From positions 50,144 through 114,143 of the forward strand of contig CBFCZK010000010.1 of NCBI GenBank assembly GCA_965602805.1: a DNA stretch of 64,000 nucleotides, written 5' to 3'. The notes under the pieces are model-generated. The model made no database searches. It saw only the letters and a list, made by a program, of their open reading frames with translations, and was not told the origin of the DNA. The position numbers and the translations under genes are program-made. Positions 9,019-18,243 of this stretch are shown piece after piece. The first letter of the stretch is position 1, and every line of letters starts with the position of its first letter. Origin of the DNA: Thiomicrorhabdus sp965602805 (lineage in GTDB: Bacteria > Pseudomonadota > Gammaproteobacteria > Thiomicrospirales > Thiomicrospiraceae).

Positions 9019-9561
9019 ATGTCACATACTTCATCTCACACGCCAGCCAGACTTGTTAAACTGTTTAACGCACAGTTTATACCCTCGCACAATACCCAAC
9101 TTATCTGTTGTGAAGAAGAACCTATCTATCGCCCTGCGGATATCCTACACTCTCACCATCGCATTATTTTTGCACACGGCTTCTTTGCCAGTGCTTTACA
9201 TGAGATTAGTCATTGGTGTGTTGCAGGCAAAAAGAGGCGTTTATTGGAAGATTTTGGTTATTGGTATCAACCCGATGGTCGAAGTGCTGAGCAGCAGTCT
9301 GAATTTGAAATGGTCGAAGTGAAACCGCAGGCTTTAGAGTGGATATTTTCACGTTCAGCCGACTTTACCTTTCACTTTAGTGCAGATAATCTAAACGGCG
9401 ATGCCGGTCCTTCTGAAAGCTTTAAACAAGCCGTATTTAAGCAGCTACAAGACTATTTAGAGAAAGGCCTACCGAAAGACGCCCAGGCCTGGTCAGATTG
9501 TTTAGTCAGCCATTACCGCCCTAATCAACCGTTAGAGATTAGTGAGTTCATTCTCGAATGA
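9019..9561 (+). CDS. epmC: Elongation factor P hydroxylase
   Basis: 180 residues, matching the YfcM/EpmC family, which hydroxylates the beta-lysylated lysine of EF-P. The diagnostic stretch is ALHEISHWCVAGKKRR (HExxH metal ligands), followed by LLEDFGYWYQPDGRSAEQQ and a conserved QSEFE..EVKPQALEW block. The partner enzymes EpmA and EpmB and EF-P itself are not in this window. It contains a palindrome core that encodes Gln-Ala-Trp. Confidence 0.93.
   Translation: MSHTSSHTPARLVKLFNAQFIPSHNTQLICCEEEPIYRPADILHSHHRIIFAHGFFASALHEISHWCVAGKKRRLLEDFGYWYQPDGRSAEQQSEFEMVEVKPQALEWIFSRSADFTFHFSADNLNGDAGPSESFKQAVFKQLQDYLEKGLPKDAQAWSDCLVSHYRPNQPLEISEFILE
9483..9492. repeat. Iterated palindrome core CCAGGCCTGG (inside epmC)
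   Basis: The 10-bp core is intact and the right arm is complete (..CCTGGT), but the left flank is C rather than A. It is read as CAG GCC TGG (Gln-Ala-Trp). Confidence 0.8.
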
Positions 9562-9659
9562 TGACAAAGAAAAGTGCTTTATTGTTACTGATTGCCTGGT
9601 CAGTTTATTTTGGCTCTGACTCCAAACCATTTCCCATCAAACTTATCCACGAAAAATAG
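9558..9659 (+). CDS. Very short hydrophobic ORF overlapping the epmC stop (doubtful)
   Basis: A 33-codon frame starts with two ATGs that overlap the epmC stop codon and encodes MMTKKSALLLLIAW followed by a polar tail. The overlap and the hydrophobic N-terminus could mean a translationally coupled small membrane peptide. It may equally be a remnant where the neighbouring AT-rich segment was inserted. I recognise no family. Confidence 0.25.
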   Translation: MMTKKSALLLLIAWSVYFGSDSKPFPIKLIHEK

Positions 9660-9672
9660 CTTTCCCCTATAC

Positions 9673-10128
9673 TTAAAAAGCCAAATCTATTAAATTAATT
9701 TCAAAATACTCTTTAAGAAAATCAACTGTTTTAACACCTTTTATTCTAAGTACTGAACCTTCTATAACTTCGGAATTAAACTGAAGTACATTATTTGACA
9801 AAGCTTCAATTTCTATAAATTTCTGTGGTTCAGAATCAAATTTTCTAGCAACTATAGACCAACACTCACCATATTCTGTTGTTTCACCCCAACGAAAACA
9901 TTTCTGTAGCGCAATCATTATATCTTCATCATCAAATTTTAATAGTTCTTTTAGTTCTTCATACCATAGATTCCGGTCAACATTTGGCAACCACATTTTA
10001 TAGCTATAACTGTCCCAGAAGCCTTTTGTACCTACTTGACCAATTGGACTTAAAGAAACCAATTCATAATTCTCAAAATTCATATTTCTTATCTCTTTTG
10101 AATTCACATCACAAGTGCATTTATTCAT
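9673..10128 (-). CDS. Orphan cytoplasmic protein in an AT-rich island
   Basis: 151 residues from the longest start. An internal ATG at 10083 (MNFENYEL) has a better purine-rich ribosome site (AGAGATAAG), and I consider it the likelier start, giving 136 residues. There is no signal peptide or membrane segment; the protein is acidic with many Glu, Asp and Trp residues. I do not recognise the family. The gene is visibly AT-richer than its neighbours, is oriented opposite to epmC, and is flanked by copies of CTCTGAC (9614-9620 and 10159-10165), which suggests acquisition by transfer. An immunity-like role would be a guess, as no toxin is adjacent. Confidence 0.65.
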   Translation of the reverse strand: MNKCTCDVNSKEIRNMNFENYELVSLSPIGQVGTKGFWDSYSYKMWLPNVDRNLWYEELKELLKFDDEDIMIALQKCFRWGETTEYGECWSIVARKFDSEPQKFIEIEALSNNVLQFNSEVIEGSVLRIKGVKTVDFLKEYFEINLIDLAF

Positions 10129-10166
10129 AAGAAAAAAGGCCGACGTAGAATTAATTTCCTCTGACC

Positions 10167-10253
10167 CTACTTAGACTTAGGTGGGCGAATCATCCATACA
10201 ATCCACCCCACGATGACCACTAAAATCAAAACTTCTAAAAACACCCAACCCAT
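10167..10253 (-). CDS. 28-residue single-span membrane protein downstream of mpl
   Basis: An ATG at 10253 lies 5 nt past the mpl stop and opens a frame of 28 codons plus TAG. It encodes MGWVFLEVLILVVIVGWIVW followed by a short basic tail ending in KSK. The layout is one strong transmembrane helix with a positive C-terminus (MIRPPKSK). Tight spacing to mpl on the same strand suggests co-transcription. It is too short for family recognition. Confidence 0.5.
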   Translation of the reverse strand: MGWVFLEVLILVVIVGWIVWMIRPPKSK

Positions 10254-10258
10254 TTGGT

Positions 10259-11641
10259 TTAAGTCTCTTGTAAGGCTTTGAAGAGTTGTTGATGAATACC
10301 GCCAAAACTGCCGTTACTCATCATTACGACGGTATCACCTGGCTGTAAATCATTTACTAGCTGTTCTAGTAACGCTTCATAGCTGTGTTTAACCGTCACA
10401 GGTTGCGTGAATTCTTCAATTGGTAACTGCCAGTTCCAATCGTTATCGATAAAGGCATACACCACATCGGCTTCTTTGAACGCTAAAGGTAAGCTGGCTT
10501 TATGAATGCCCATTCGCATGGTATTTGAACGCGGTTCAAACACGGCGATTAAACGCCCTGTTTGTCCGGTTTTTGCTGAGATTTTTAGCTGCTGTTTTTT
10601 AGCACCCTGTAAGGTGGTTTGAATGGCGGTTGGGTGATGGGCGAAATCATCGTAGATAAGAATGTCGTTAACTTCACCAATCAGCGTCATACGGCGCAAA
10701 ATACCTTTAAAGTCAGACAGGCTTTCTACGGCAATACGGGCTGGTACGCCACAATGCACGCCTGCGGCTATGGCACTTAAGGCATTACGCACGTTATGTA
10801 GGCCGGTTAAACTCCATGTAACACGCCCTAAACAATGGCCTTGAAACATGACTTCAAACTCAGAACCGTCTTGCTCATACAGTTTATAACTCCAAGCGCC
10901 GTTAGAACCTTGCTTTTCAATGGGTGTCCAACAACCCTGCTCTATCACTTCATCCAAATAAGGCTCATCGGTTGGCATGACAATCAAACCATTGCCTGGC
11001 ACGGTGCGGACTAGGTGATGAAACTGTTTTTGAATGTCTTTAACCGAATCAAAAATATCGGCGTGATCAAACTCTAGATTATTTAACACACAGGTTCTTG
11101 GGTGATAGTGAACAAATTTAGAACGTTTATCAAAGAAAGCGGTGTCATATTCATCGGCTTCGACCACGAAAAAAGGCGAATCCCCGAGCCTGGCTGACAC
11201 ACCAAAGTTCTCGGGTACGCCACCAATTAAAAACCCTGGATTCAAACCCGCAAATTCTAAAACCCAAGCCACCATCGATGCGGTAGAGGTTTTACCGTGT
11301 GTACCTGCTACAGCAACCACCCAACGATCATGCAGTACATTCTCGGCCAACCATTGTGGCCCAGAGGTATAAACTTGTAAGGTATTTAAAGTGGCTTCGA
11401 CTGCCACATGCCCACGGCTTTTAGCGTTGCCAATCACCACTGAATCGGGTTCAGATTTTAGAAAGTCGATATCATTATCATCGGTGACTGCGATACCCGC
11501 CTGCTCTAACTGAGTACTCATCGGCGGATAAATCGCTTTATCAGAACCGGATACTTGATGCCCCATCGCTTTGGCAATTTGAGCAATTCCGCCCATAAAA
11601 GTACCGGCGATGCCTAATATATGAATTTTCTCTACTTTCAC
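10259..11641 (-). CDS. mpl: UDP-MurNAc : L-Ala-gamma-D-Glu-meso-Dap ligase (murein recycling)
   Basis: Attaches recycled murein tripeptide to UDP-N-acetylmuramate. It shows the Mur ligase fold: HILGIAGTFMGGIAQIAKAMGH..SGSD at the N-terminus, the ATP loop AGTHGKTSTASM, NNLEFDHADIFD in the central domain, and the C-terminal IYDDFAHHPTAI and FEPRSNTMR blocks characteristic of Mpl over MurC. I choose the GTG at 11641 (giving V/M-K-V-E-K-I-H-I-L-G), because AAGGAT sits about 6 nt upstream and the product then matches the usual Mpl start. A TTG at 11659 is the longer alternative. Divergent from rnd. Confidence 0.93.
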   Translation of the reverse strand: MKVEKIHILGIAGTFMGGIAQIAKAMGHQVSGSDKAIYPPMSTQLEQAGIAVTDDNDIDFLKSEPDSVVIGNAKSRGHVAVEATLNTLQVYTSGPQWLAENVLHDRWVVAVAGTHGKTSTASMVAWVLEFAGLNPGFLIGGVPENFGVSARLGDSPFFVVEADEYDTAFFDKRSKFVHYHPRTCVLNNLEFDHADIFDSVKDIQKQFHHLVRTVPGNGLIVMPTDEPYLDEVIEQGCWTPIEKQGSNGAWSYKLYEQDGSEFEVMFQGHCLGRVTWSLTGLHNVRNALSAIAAGVHCGVPARIAVESLSDFKGILRRMTLIGEVNDILIYDDFAHHPTAIQTTLQGAKKQQLKISAKTGQTGRLIAVFEPRSNTMRMGIHKASLPLAFKEADVVYAFIDNDWNWQLPIEEFTQPVTVKHSYEALLEQLVNDLQPGDTVVMMSNGSFGGIHQQLFKALQET

Positions 11642-11687
11642 GCAATTATCCTTGCTCAACTTACGTCACTCTCTTACACTCTCTACT

Positions 11688-12893
11688 ATGACAGAGAATG
11701 CTTATATATCGGTAGAAACCGAATCCCAACTGAACCACTATTGCCAACAAATCATCGATAACCCTGATATTTCATGGGTGGCCATCGATACTGAATTTGT
11801 GAGAGTGGATACCTATTTTGCTGAACTTAGTTTAGTCCAAATTCAAGACTGCCTGGGACAAACCGCGATTATTGATCCGATATTGATCACTCAATCTGCC
11901 GTTGTCGACAGTACCACTCATCCACTGCATGCTTTGACGGCATTATTGACCGATGCAAACACGCTGAAAGTGTTTCATTCCGCACGCCAAGACATCGAAG
12001 TATTGTACCAACTTGAAGATAAAATGCCGGTCTCTATTTTCGATACGCAAATCGCTGCGCTGTTTTTAAAACATGGTGAAATGGCCGGTTTCGCACGTGT
12101 CATTAAAGCAGAGTTACATGTCAGTATCGACAAAAGCCAGACGCGCACCAACTGGCATCATCGACCTTTAACGCCTGAACAGATTGAATACGCGTTAGAC
12201 GATGTACGTTATCTCTCTCCGCTGTATGAACAATGCTTAAAGAAACTTACAGCAGATGAAATTGCCGCCGTTACGCAAGAATGTTCAGCGATGTTAGATA
12301 AAATACTGTATACGCCAGCCCCTAAAAATGCCGGTGCTAAAGTCAAAGGCATCAAGGCCTTTAAAGCCAAACAGTTAGCCATTGTAAATACCTTAGCAAG
12401 CTGGCGTGAGCAGTTCGCAGTGACTCAAAACCAACCTAAAAAATGGGTTATGGATGATGATGTCATTACCAATATTGCCAAGCGCCCACCGATTACCGTT
12501 GAGGCACTTTACAAAGTACCGCATATAAAATCCTCTTCCGTAAAACTCTACGGTGCACAATGGATTGAGTTGATTGATGAAGTCTTTCAGCAGTCGCCAG
12601 AGGAATGGCCACAACCACCCCCTAAAGTACCGACAGCCACATTACAGGAAGAAGCCTTAATACAGTTATGTATGGCGTATGTTCAGCAGGTTGCGATTGA
12701 GTACAAATTGAACCTACCTTCTGTCGCGAATCGGAATGATATTCTGGCTATCTTACGTCTCAAAACCGATGAAAAACCTGTGTTAAAAGGCTGGCGTAAC
12801 CAACTGATTGGTAAAGATTTAAACCTGATAAACTCTGGTAGAGTCTCGATCAAGATTGAATTAGATAAAATCGTTCTAATCTGGAATTTATGA
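11688..12893 (+). CDS. rnd: Ribonuclease D
   Basis: A 3'-5' exoribonuclease involved in tRNA and small-RNA trimming. The DEDDy exonuclease domain is at about residues 10-195: AIDTEFVRVDTYFAELSLVQIQ, the FHSARQDIEVL segment and the tyrosine-bearing EYALDDVRYLSPLY motif. HRDC-type helical domains follow. ATG 11688 (MTENAYISVE) gives 401 residues. A TTG at 11652 in the same frame would overlap the divergent mpl 5' end and adds nothing conserved. Confidence 0.93.
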   Translation: MTENAYISVETESQLNHYCQQIIDNPDISWVAIDTEFVRVDTYFAELSLVQIQDCLGQTAIIDPILITQSAVVDSTTHPLHALTALLTDANTLKVFHSARQDIEVLYQLEDKMPVSIFDTQIAALFLKHGEMAGFARVIKAELHVSIDKSQTRTNWHHRPLTPEQIEYALDDVRYLSPLYEQCLKKLTADEIAAVTQECSAMLDKILYTPAPKNAGAKVKGIKAFKAKQLAIVNTLASWREQFAVTQNQPKKWVMDDDVITNIAKRPPITVEALYKVPHIKSSSVKLYGAQWIELIDEVFQQSPEEWPQPPPKVPTATLQEEALIQLCMAYVQQVAIEYKLNLPSVANRNDILAILRLKTDEKPVLKGWRNQLIGKDLNLINSGRVSIKIELDKIVLIWNL

Positions 12894-12984
12894 CGTAAGA
12901 ATTCCAAGTTTATCGAAACTTGAAACGCACAAAAACACCTTTTACTCAAGTGATACACTGAATGACAAACTAAGGAATCCCAAA

Positions 12985-14316
12985 GTGAACGCAAACAACC
13001 GCAACGAGCCGTCTTCTCAAGATCTGCCAGAGAAGCCAAGAATGCAACCTGCTAAAAATGTGCTCTATGCACAAGCTGGTGGCGTTACTGCAGTCATCAA
13101 TGCCAGTGCGGCGGCCGTTATTGAAACGGTGCAACAACATGGCGATTTTTTTGGTAAAACCTATGCAGCACTGAACGGTATTAAAGGCGTTTTAGAAGAA
13201 GATTTTGTGGATTTAAGTGATATATCTCAAGCCACTTTAGAGCATTTGAAATATCAACCAGGTGCCGCTTTTAAAGCCTGTCGTTTTGATTTGGATCCAC
13301 TTGATCATAACCCGGGACAATACGAACGGGTTTTAGAGGTCTTTAAAACTTACGAGATTGGTTATTTTTTTTACAATGGTGGTAATGGCTCTATGGTCAC
13401 GGCGCAAAAAGTCGCCGACTATTGCTGTGAACGTGGCCACCCGGTTATCTGCGTCGGCGTCGCTAAAACCATCGATAATGATTTGGATCTATCGCACTGT
13501 AGCCCAGGCTTTGGCAGTGCAGCCAAATACCTCGCCACCAGCTTCCTGGAAGCCACGCTGGATATTATCTCCATGCACGAGACCTCTTCTAAATTCTTTA
13601 TTATGGAGACGATGGGCCGAAATACCGGTTGGTTAACGCTCTCTGCCGCCCTCATTAAAGACATTATTCCTGATGTTCCCTTAATCATATTGCCTGCAGA
13701 ACGGCTTTTTAATGAAGCTGCTTTTCTTCAAAAAGTCGAAAAACTGATTGCTGAAAAAGGCTACTGTGTCTGTGCTGTATCAGAAGGTTTACAGCGAGAA
13801 AATGGCGAATACATCAGTATTGCCAGTATCGAACACACTCATGAACGTGATTACATTCAATTAGGCGGTGCTGGCACAAGCCTGTCGCATATCGTTAGCC
13901 AACACTTTAATAGCAAAACGCATTGCGCTATTCCAGACTATCTACAGCGCTCCGCCAGCCATATGGTATCCGAGACCGATTGGCAAATGGCGTATGGTGC
14001 GGGTAAAGCAGCGGTTGAAGCGGCATTAGACGGGCTACACGGCATCTTACCGATTATTGAGGTGACAGGTACGAAACCCTTTGCATGGCGCTTTAAAACC
14101 GTTGAATTAGACGCGGTGGCGAATTTGGAAAAGACCGTGCCCGATAATTTTCTGACAGAAGATGGTATGGATGTCACCGAGGCCGCTTTAGAGTATTTGC
14201 GCCCTTTGATTCAAGGCGAACGTCATGCGCCATTTAAGAATGGTTTGCCACATATCCCTTTGATTAAATTTGCAAGACTCAACAAACAACTACCGCTGTA
14301 TACCGCCGTTAAATAG
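12985..14316 (+). CDS. pfp: Diphosphate-dependent 6-phosphofructokinase
   Basis: 443 residues, PFK family. The N-terminal AQAGGVTAVINASAAAVIE loop, the GGNGSMVTA segment and VAKTIDNDLDLSHCSPGFGSA are visible. The lysine in AKTIDNDL is typical of PPi-dependent enzymes, as is METMGRNTGWL. This type is reversible. In chemolithoautotrophs related to Thiomicrospira it is thought to serve glycolysis, gluconeogenesis and Calvin-cycle bisphosphate chemistry; applying that here is inference. The start is a GTG with TAAGGA about 9 nt upstream. The enzyme class rests on motifs, not on assay. Confidence 0.88.
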   Translation: MNANNRNEPSSQDLPEKPRMQPAKNVLYAQAGGVTAVINASAAAVIETVQQHGDFFGKTYAALNGIKGVLEEDFVDLSDISQATLEHLKYQPGAAFKACRFDLDPLDHNPGQYERVLEVFKTYEIGYFFYNGGNGSMVTAQKVADYCCERGHPVICVGVAKTIDNDLDLSHCSPGFGSAAKYLATSFLEATLDIISMHETSSKFFIMETMGRNTGWLTLSAALIKDIIPDVPLIILPAERLFNEAAFLQKVEKLIAEKGYCVCAVSEGLQRENGEYISIASIEHTHERDYIQLGGAGTSLSHIVSQHFNSKTHCAIPDYLQRSASHMVSETDWQMAYGAGKAAVEAALDGLHGILPIIEVTGTKPFAWRFKTVELDAVANLEKTVPDNFLTEDGMDVTEAALEYLRPLIQGERHAPFKNGLPHIPLIKFARLNKQLPLYTAVK

Positions 14317-14355
14317 TCAACTTGAATCAGTATAAATTTCTGTTTTTCAAGAGCT

Positions 14356-14367
14356 ACCAGGCCTGGT
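14356..14367. repeat. Iterated palindrome ACCAGGCCTGGT (intergenic, convergent genes)
   Basis: Symmetry extends to 16 bp (GCT/AGC flanks partly match). It lies between the convergent pfp and the PAS-GGDEF-EAL gene. A TTATCAA/TTGATAA inverted repeat at about 14394-14411 is the other structure in this 129-bp gap. Confidence 0.85.
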
Positions 14368-14445
14368 AAGCATTGAATATACTTTAAGTAGCCTTATCAA
14401 CGTATTGATAACATTAAAACAAGCTATGAACAGCTCTATAACACG

Positions 14446-17016
14446 CTATTGATAAAACTCTGATAAGAACTTGATTACTTCATCACTTGGCATAGGTTTT
14501 CCATACAAAAAACCTTGAATATGTGGACAGCCATTCTCTATTAAGAAATCTCGTTGTTCTGTGTTTTCTACCCCTTCAGCAATGACTTCCAAGCCTAAGT
14601 TTTTTGCCATCATAATAATGATTTTTGTAATGGTGACATCTTCCTCATCAATAGGTAGGTCTTTAATAAAAGACCGATCTATTTTTAATTTATTGATTGG
14701 CAGCCTTTTTAAATATGCAAGCGAAGAGTAACCTGTACCAAAATCATCGATACTGATTTTAATCCCTAATGACTGAATTTCTTTAAGCTTGGCATTTATC
14801 TCATCCAAGTTTTTCATGACATCACTTTCAGTCACTTCAAAACTAATCCATTGTGGTAAGCACTTCGTTTCAGCAAGCGTGGAGATGACAAAGGGCATAA
14901 AATCAGGTTGTTGAATCTGCTTTACCGCCAGATTTATAGAAAGTACGCCTGCTTGATAACCTTGACCAACCCATTCCGACATTTGTCGCATCGCGGCCTT
15001 CATCACCAAACGATCTAAGGCCACAATGAGCCCCGTTTCTTCCGCAATCGGAATAAATCGATTAGGGCCGACTAAACCTAAACTAGGATGCTGCCATCTG
15101 ACTAACGCCTCCATGCCGGTCACTTCATTAGTCAAAGCATTTACCTGAGGTTGATAATAGACAACGAATTCATGATTTTTAATGGCTTGATGTAAACTCG
15201 ATTGCATAGCGATATGTTCAAATGCTGCAAGAGTCATATCAGCAGTATAAAATTGGAAGTTATTGCGACCTTGGTCTTTTGCACGATACATAGCGGTATC
15301 TGCAAATTTAAGAAGCTCATCTGCCGATACTGAATCGTCTGGATATAAGCTAATTCCGACACTGCATGACAGATAAAAAGTGTGCTCATCAATGATAATG
15401 GCTTGTATGACTTCCTCAAGTACTTTCTGTGCAAATGACGATATATCTCGTGGACTACTCAACGACTGCAAAAGAATCGTAAACTCATCACCACCAAGTC
15501 GGGCCAAACTATCCTCTGGTGACATCATTGCTTTCAGCTTATCAGCAACTGTTTGTAAAACTCTATCGCCCACATCATGACCCAAGGAATCATTCACCTG
15601 TTTAAACTGGTCCAAATCAATGAACAACAAGGCAAATTGTCGTCCATTATGCTGGCCCTGTCGGATGGCTTCATTTAAATGATTATTGAATGAGATGCGG
15701 TTGGGTAAGCTGGTTAATGCATCATGATGCGCTTGATGATGAAGCGAGTCCTTCTGTTTCTCAAGGGCTACTTCAGTGCTTCTACGCTCAGTAATATCTT
15801 CATAAATACACACCATACCGATGACGATTCCCGTTACATCTTTTATTGGCACTCGAGATGACAACCAAATAATCTCCTGGCCATCATCTGTCATCTGGGT
15901 ATATTCATAATGCAGTTTAGGCAGCCCTGATTGCATGATAATCAGATCATCTTCCCGATAGCTGGTCGTATCCTCTTTAGACCAGATGAGATCTAGATCT
16001 GTTTTGCCAATCAGCTCTTCTTTCGAAGCTAATTGCGCATCTTGTAAAAACAGATTATTTGCTCCAAGATAAACGCTGTCCGCATCGACCCAAAAAACAC
16101 GTACGGGCACTGAGTCAATGATTTTTTCTAACAGTTGATACTGGTTTTTTAACGATATTTGACTCTGTACAGAGTCAGAGATATCCAAACAGGACCCTAA
16201 AATTCTAACGGCTTTTCCGGCTTCATCAAACTCCGCTTGCCCATAAATTTGCAGGTGTACAGTGACGCCATCAGGTCGAACAACTCGTACAATCACTTCT
16301 TGTTTTTCGCCCGTTGCTATCGCCTGTTCTATGGCAAACTGAGTGTTAATTCTGTCCTCTTCAAATGATAACTTCTCAAAAAACGCCTCCATGGTTGGCT
16401 GATAAGAAGCTGGATCTTGGCCAAAAATATTAAACATCTCATCAGACCATTCGGCTACCTGGGATTCAATATCTATTTCCCAACTACCAATTTGCGCAAT
16501 ACTCTGAATTTCTTTCAGCAGTAACTCACTGGCTTGTAGCTGACGATGATTACGAATAAGATCTGCCGTGGTGTCCTGAAGATTTAAGATAGCCATTCCT
16601 GGGTCATCCACCTCTACGAATACAATAATGTGATATTCATCTTCAATCGTATAGTCAAGGTGACTGGTAATCTGAAACCAGCGCTCACTGCCATCTTTAC
16701 AGGCTACTCTGGCAGGAAAACCCAATAGAGTAGATTTTCCCCCCTTAGCATTCTCAACGGCTTTGAACCAGGATTGACTAATAAACTCTTGATAAGCAGG
16801 ATCCGGGTAAGCTATTTTAAACCAACGAGCCACAGTAGGAATTTCCTCGGGGCTATAACCTATCGCATCCTTAAAAGCATCATTTACAAACACAATGCAA
16901 TCTTGATACTCACCATCTTCATCCAGCGAACGTTTATTCAACGTAACAGGATTTGGCAGTGTATTTAAGACAGATTGCCACACAGAAAGATTAAAAGGTT
17001 GAGTCGAAGAAGGCAT
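14446..17016 (-). CDS. Multi-PAS GGDEF-EAL c-di-GMP enzyme
   Basis: 856 residues with no membrane segment. Three PAS/PAC regions (about 5-130, 165-280 and 285-415) precede a GGDEF domain with intact ARLGGDEFTILL and upstream LTSLPNRISF and FIDLDQFKQVNDSLGHDVGD. An intact EAL domain follows: GMEALVRW, FEVTESDVM, SIDDFGTGYSSLAYLKRLPINKLKIDRSFI, EVIAEGVEN and IQGFLYGKP. Both activities look possible; such hybrids often act mainly as phosphodiesterases with GTP as activator. The PAS domains suggest sensing of a cytoplasmic redox or ligand cue. Single gene, convergent with pfp. Confidence 0.93.
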   Translation of the reverse strand: MPSSTQPFNLSVWQSVLNTLPNPVTLNKRSLDEDGEYQDCIVFVNDAFKDAIGYSPEEIPTVARWFKIAYPDPAYQEFISQSWFKAVENAKGGKSTLLGFPARVACKDGSERWFQITSHLDYTIEDEYHIIVFVEVDDPGMAILNLQDTTADLIRNHRQLQASELLLKEIQSIAQIGSWEIDIESQVAEWSDEMFNIFGQDPASYQPTMEAFFEKLSFEEDRINTQFAIEQAIATGEKQEVIVRVVRPDGVTVHLQIYGQAEFDEAGKAVRILGSCLDISDSVQSQISLKNQYQLLEKIIDSVPVRVFWVDADSVYLGANNLFLQDAQLASKEELIGKTDLDLIWSKEDTTSYREDDLIIMQSGLPKLHYEYTQMTDDGQEIIWLSSRVPIKDVTGIVIGMVCIYEDITERRSTEVALEKQKDSLHHQAHHDALTSLPNRISFNNHLNEAIRQGQHNGRQFALLFIDLDQFKQVNDSLGHDVGDRVLQTVADKLKAMMSPEDSLARLGGDEFTILLQSLSSPRDISSFAQKVLEEVIQAIIIDEHTFYLSCSVGISLYPDDSVSADELLKFADTAMYRAKDQGRNNFQFYTADMTLAAFEHIAMQSSLHQAIKNHEFVVYYQPQVNALTNEVTGMEALVRWQHPSLGLVGPNRFIPIAEETGLIVALDRLVMKAAMRQMSEWVGQGYQAGVLSINLAVKQIQQPDFMPFVISTLAETKCLPQWISFEVTESDVMKNLDEINAKLKEIQSLGIKISIDDFGTGYSSLAYLKRLPINKLKIDRSFIKDLPIDEEDVTITKIIIMMAKNLGLEVIAEGVENTEQRDFLIENGCPHIQGFLYGKPMPSDEVIKFLSEFYQ

Positions 17017-17265
17017 ACATTACTCTTGGCTTAAAACAAAAAAATACAGAGGTAAAAACTGGAACAAAGTATACAACAATACTTATCTATATATTAGAAA
17101 CACTTCTATTAAGCCTTTCATTACCGAACCTAAAGAATTAACTTAAACTCAACCACTGAATACAATAGAAAACCCTATAGGTCCACCCTATTTTGGACAC
17201 CGTTACAGTTGCATTAAATAGTGATACTGCTGGGCTTATATTAAGATTTCAGAGTTAAATGTTGA

Positions 17266-18201
17266 TTATTGAGGATTATTTATTTTCGCTGAAAAACGAA
17301 AGATTAATACTTTCAACCCCTTACCCTGCATCGTCTCAATAAAAACCTCTGGCGGTGAAAGCGCTTCAACATAGCCACATTCCGGGCACTCTTTTGCAAC
17401 GGTATCCAATAAAAATTGTTCATCTAAATCTGGGGAGTTTAAACACAGCATCAATACACTGTCAGGCTTCATAAACTCTGGAATACGGCGGATTATTTTT
17501 TTGTAATCACGTTTAATATCCACACTGCCTTTTTGGAAGGAAGGCGGATCGCAGACCAATACGTCATAAGGGCCATGTTTTTTAATACGCCCGAAAGACT
17601 TAAAGATATCAATCCCTTCAAACAACACCTTAGACGTATCCTGCTGATTGAGGCGATGATTCTCACGTCCCATAGAGAGTGAAGCCCTACTCATATCCAT
17701 ATTCACCACCTTGGACGCACCGCCCGCAATGGCCGCTACCGAAAATCCACAGGTATAAGCAAACAGATTAAGCACCGCTTTTTCATGAGAGTGCGCTTTA
17801 ACCCAATTACGGCCATTCAACATATCCAGAAACAGTCCGGTGTTTTGCGCACGTCCCAAAGTAATATGGTATTTCAGCCCCGACTCTTCTACTACGGTTT
17901 GTGTGACAGGTTCGCCCAATAGCAATTCTATCGGTGCTCGTTCTTGATACCGGTATTGAACCTGCACTGAGCGACTTGCCGTCACCGTGGCCAATAGTGT
18001 CTCTGCTAAAACCAATAAAGTGGCTTCAGGCATGGCTTTATATAAAGTGATGAGCACCACTGGATTCAGCCAATCAATAGAGACATGTTCAAACCCCGGA
18101 TAGGCGTGTCCACGGCCGTGAAACAGACGTTGCGCATCGAGCGTATCGGGAACAATAAACACGGGGAAGCTGGGCATGATTTCAGACATGGTTTTAATCA
18201 T
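17266..18201 (-). CDS. Class I SAM-dependent methyltransferase, RlmI/RlmK-like
   Basis: 311 residues. The C-terminal half has the Rossmann SAM site (NLFAYTCGFSVAAIAGGASKVVNMDMS) and the catalytic-type motif VCDPPSFQKGSVDIKRDY, as in the 23S rRNA m5C/m7G methyltransferases of the RlmI and RlmKL group. A preceding GLFLDMLNGRNWV block matches that group. The N-terminal part is less conserved and lacks a clear PUA domain, so the exact RNA target is open. ATG 18201 (MIKTMSEI) or the fifth residue (18189) could be the start. It shares its strand with the transporter gene, 42 bp away. Confidence 0.82.
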   Translation of the reverse strand: MIKTMSEIMPSFPVFIVPDTLDAQRLFHGRGHAYPGFEHVSIDWLNPVVLITLYKAMPEATLLVLAETLLATVTASRSVQVQYRYQERAPIELLLGEPVTQTVVEESGLKYHITLGRAQNTGLFLDMLNGRNWVKAHSHEKAVLNLFAYTCGFSVAAIAGGASKVVNMDMSRASLSMGRENHRLNQQDTSKVLFEGIDIFKSFGRIKKHGPYDVLVCDPPSFQKGSVDIKRDYKKIIRRIPEFMKPDSVLMLCLNSPDLDEQFLLDTVAKECPECGYVEALSPPEVFIETMQGKGLKVLIFRFSAKINNPQ

Positions 18202-18243
18202 CTTATATTTTGTTTAGTTTGAGGTTTAAAACTGCACAGCCCG

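Noticed and set aside
9879..10130. 83-codon plus-strand frame opposite the AT-rich orphan gene
   Set aside because: It has low complexity and no ribosome site. The minus-strand frame is longer with more protein-like composition, although certainty for either is limited.
10259..11659. mpl starting at TTG 11659
   Set aside because: The GTG at 11641 has AAGGAT at proper spacing and yields the usual Mpl N-terminus.
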